Both the position numbers and the translations under genes were made by a program. 64,000 nt of DNA from Pseudorasbora parva. Its lineage: Eukaryota; Chordata; Actinopteri; Cypriniformes; Gobionidae. Positions 63,078-64,000 of the stretch are shown in pieces. Every line of letters begins with the position of its first letter. Within the stretch, counting starts at the first letter, position 1. Below the pieces are notes generated by a model that was not told the DNA's origin, did no database searches, and saw only the letters and a list, made by a program, of their open reading frames with translations. The stretch lies in NCBI RefSeq assembly GCF_024679245.1, contig NC_090188.1:37044992-37108991 (forward strand), given 5' to 3'.

Positions 63078-63443
63078 ATTTTTATTTTGAATAAAGTTTT
63101 TTCCCGCTGTTAGGGATGACACAGCTTTACGACGCACTTAACACAAAACAGCGGCGCGCACACGTCATTATTTAGCTCCTCTCACACGATACGCCCCCAC
63201 CCGCTCGGCTTTTTTCGGAAAGACTCGGAACAGCGCATCTTTCTTATATAATTATAAAAAAAATAAAGACTTTTCGGAGATATGCAGGATGCAATGCTAC
63301 TCTATAGGTACTCAAGATTGACATGACACTGACTGAAACTGAGTGTTTCACCCCCCCTTTAACACGATTTCTTAATGTCTGGTGACATATCAGGGCCATT
63401 TTATGATTCATTGAAATGCATTTCTTACATACAGATCCTTTAA

Positions 63444-64000
63444 TAGGCATAAAAAGACAATGATATAATTTATCAAAATTATTTCCAGGACAATACTGCC
63501 CTACAAAGGCAAAAGAACTGAGAAACATGACTTTAAAGATTTTTTGTTGTCCAGCCAATTAGTTATAGGTAGGACACTGGAAATCTGGCATTTAGATGTT
63601 TTAGTAATAAAATTATCTACATAAACTTTTTTTTTTTGTTTACACAAACTTTTGACCACTATTTTGACATTACTGCACTCTGCCTTTGTATTGTCTGCAA
63701 AAAATGAGGAGTCATGCCAAGGCAAAAGGCAGTAATTTCCATATGATCAATATTTGGTTGCTGATCACCATTTACAAAATCATTATAGTAACACCTGTAT
63801 AAAATACATCTTAATTACTTTTACATCTTTGAATGAAAATCGCCTAGCCTAAAAGGACAACTTTTAGATTGATGTGAACAACAAGTAGGAATAATTCTCA
63901 GAATGCTTGTGGATTAAACATCTTCGATGACATTCATTGCCATGGATGTTATCAGGTTTACAAGAAAAGGTAGGATATATGGATATAATTGCGAACTGTT
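63444..64000. other. Unrecognised AT-rich sequence
   Basis: ORFs at 63244-63725 are low-complexity or featureless. No repeat ends were recognised. Confidence 0.35.

Larger units (their letters stand above)
61888..63358. mobile_element. Kolobok-like DNA transposon, internally deleted
   Basis: 1,471 bp between two TTAA (61884-61887 and 63359-63362). Ends AGGGGGGGT with imperfect inverted continuation. A THAP-like exon near the left end (plus strand) together with the TTAA target is the hallmark of the Kolobok superfamily. A second exon start faces inward from the right end. The catalytic region is absent. Confidence 0.7.
61546..63439. mobile_element. Outer TTAA-flanked DNA transposon
   Basis: Ends AGGAAGTGTATGTAAGA and (complement) AGGATCTGTATGTAAGA are flanked by TTAA (61542-61545 and 63440-63443). 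Its body is split by the element at 61888-63358. The remaining outer sequence is about 420 bp and non-coding. Confidence 0.75.

Overview
The window looks like intergenic DNA from a cyprinid-type teleost fish. This is an inference from its content: AT-rich unique sequence, long microsatellites, several Tc1/mariner elements, many foldback (palindromic) DNA-transposon derivatives, TTAA-flanked elements with a THAP exon, a DIRS-like fragment and two Ty3/Gypsy LTR elements. I see no bacterial genes, operons, CRISPR array, rRNA or tRNA gene. I recognise no complete host gene. The best host coding candidate is one terminal-exon-like ORF at 4803-4976, behind a well-formed splice acceptor.

Layout. 1-9 kb: small foldback elements, a GAAA microsatellite and the candidate exon. 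9-12.3 kb: mostly unrecognised sequence. 12.3-13.5 kb: a DIRS-like 5' fragment joined to a foldback that carries a second foldback in its centre. 14.5-15.7 kb: a Tc1-type transposon with a broken transposase. 18.4-23.1 kb: a decayed chromodomain Gypsy element with a 5-bp target duplication. 24.3-26.3 kb: two foldbacks and a Tc1 remnant. 29-30 kb: a Tc1 end and a piggyBac-like remnant. 32.2-40.6 kb: a structurally intact Ty3/Gypsy element on the minus strand with open gag and pol. 40.6-43.4 kb: a long TA repeat and two Tc1-type elements. 45-51 kb: palindromic elements and possible conserved noncoding DNA. 53.8-63.4 kb: densely nested transposons, including a local duplication that preserves an empty insertion site and a TTAA element inserted in another TTAA element.

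The only genes that plausibly work together are gag and pol of the 32,185-40,589 element. Gag would form the particle. Pol (protease, reverse transcriptase, RNase H, integrase) appears to be made by -1 ribosomal frameshifting at a slippery heptamer just before the gag stop. The two 1,274-bp LTRs differ at one position by eye, there is an 18-nt primer site matching tRNA-Leu(UAA) as I recall that tRNA, and a polypurine tract is present. The insertion therefore looks recent and possibly still mobile. Almost all other coding matter is broken transposon sequence. I found no convincing undescribed biological system; the findings below are the items I would check first.
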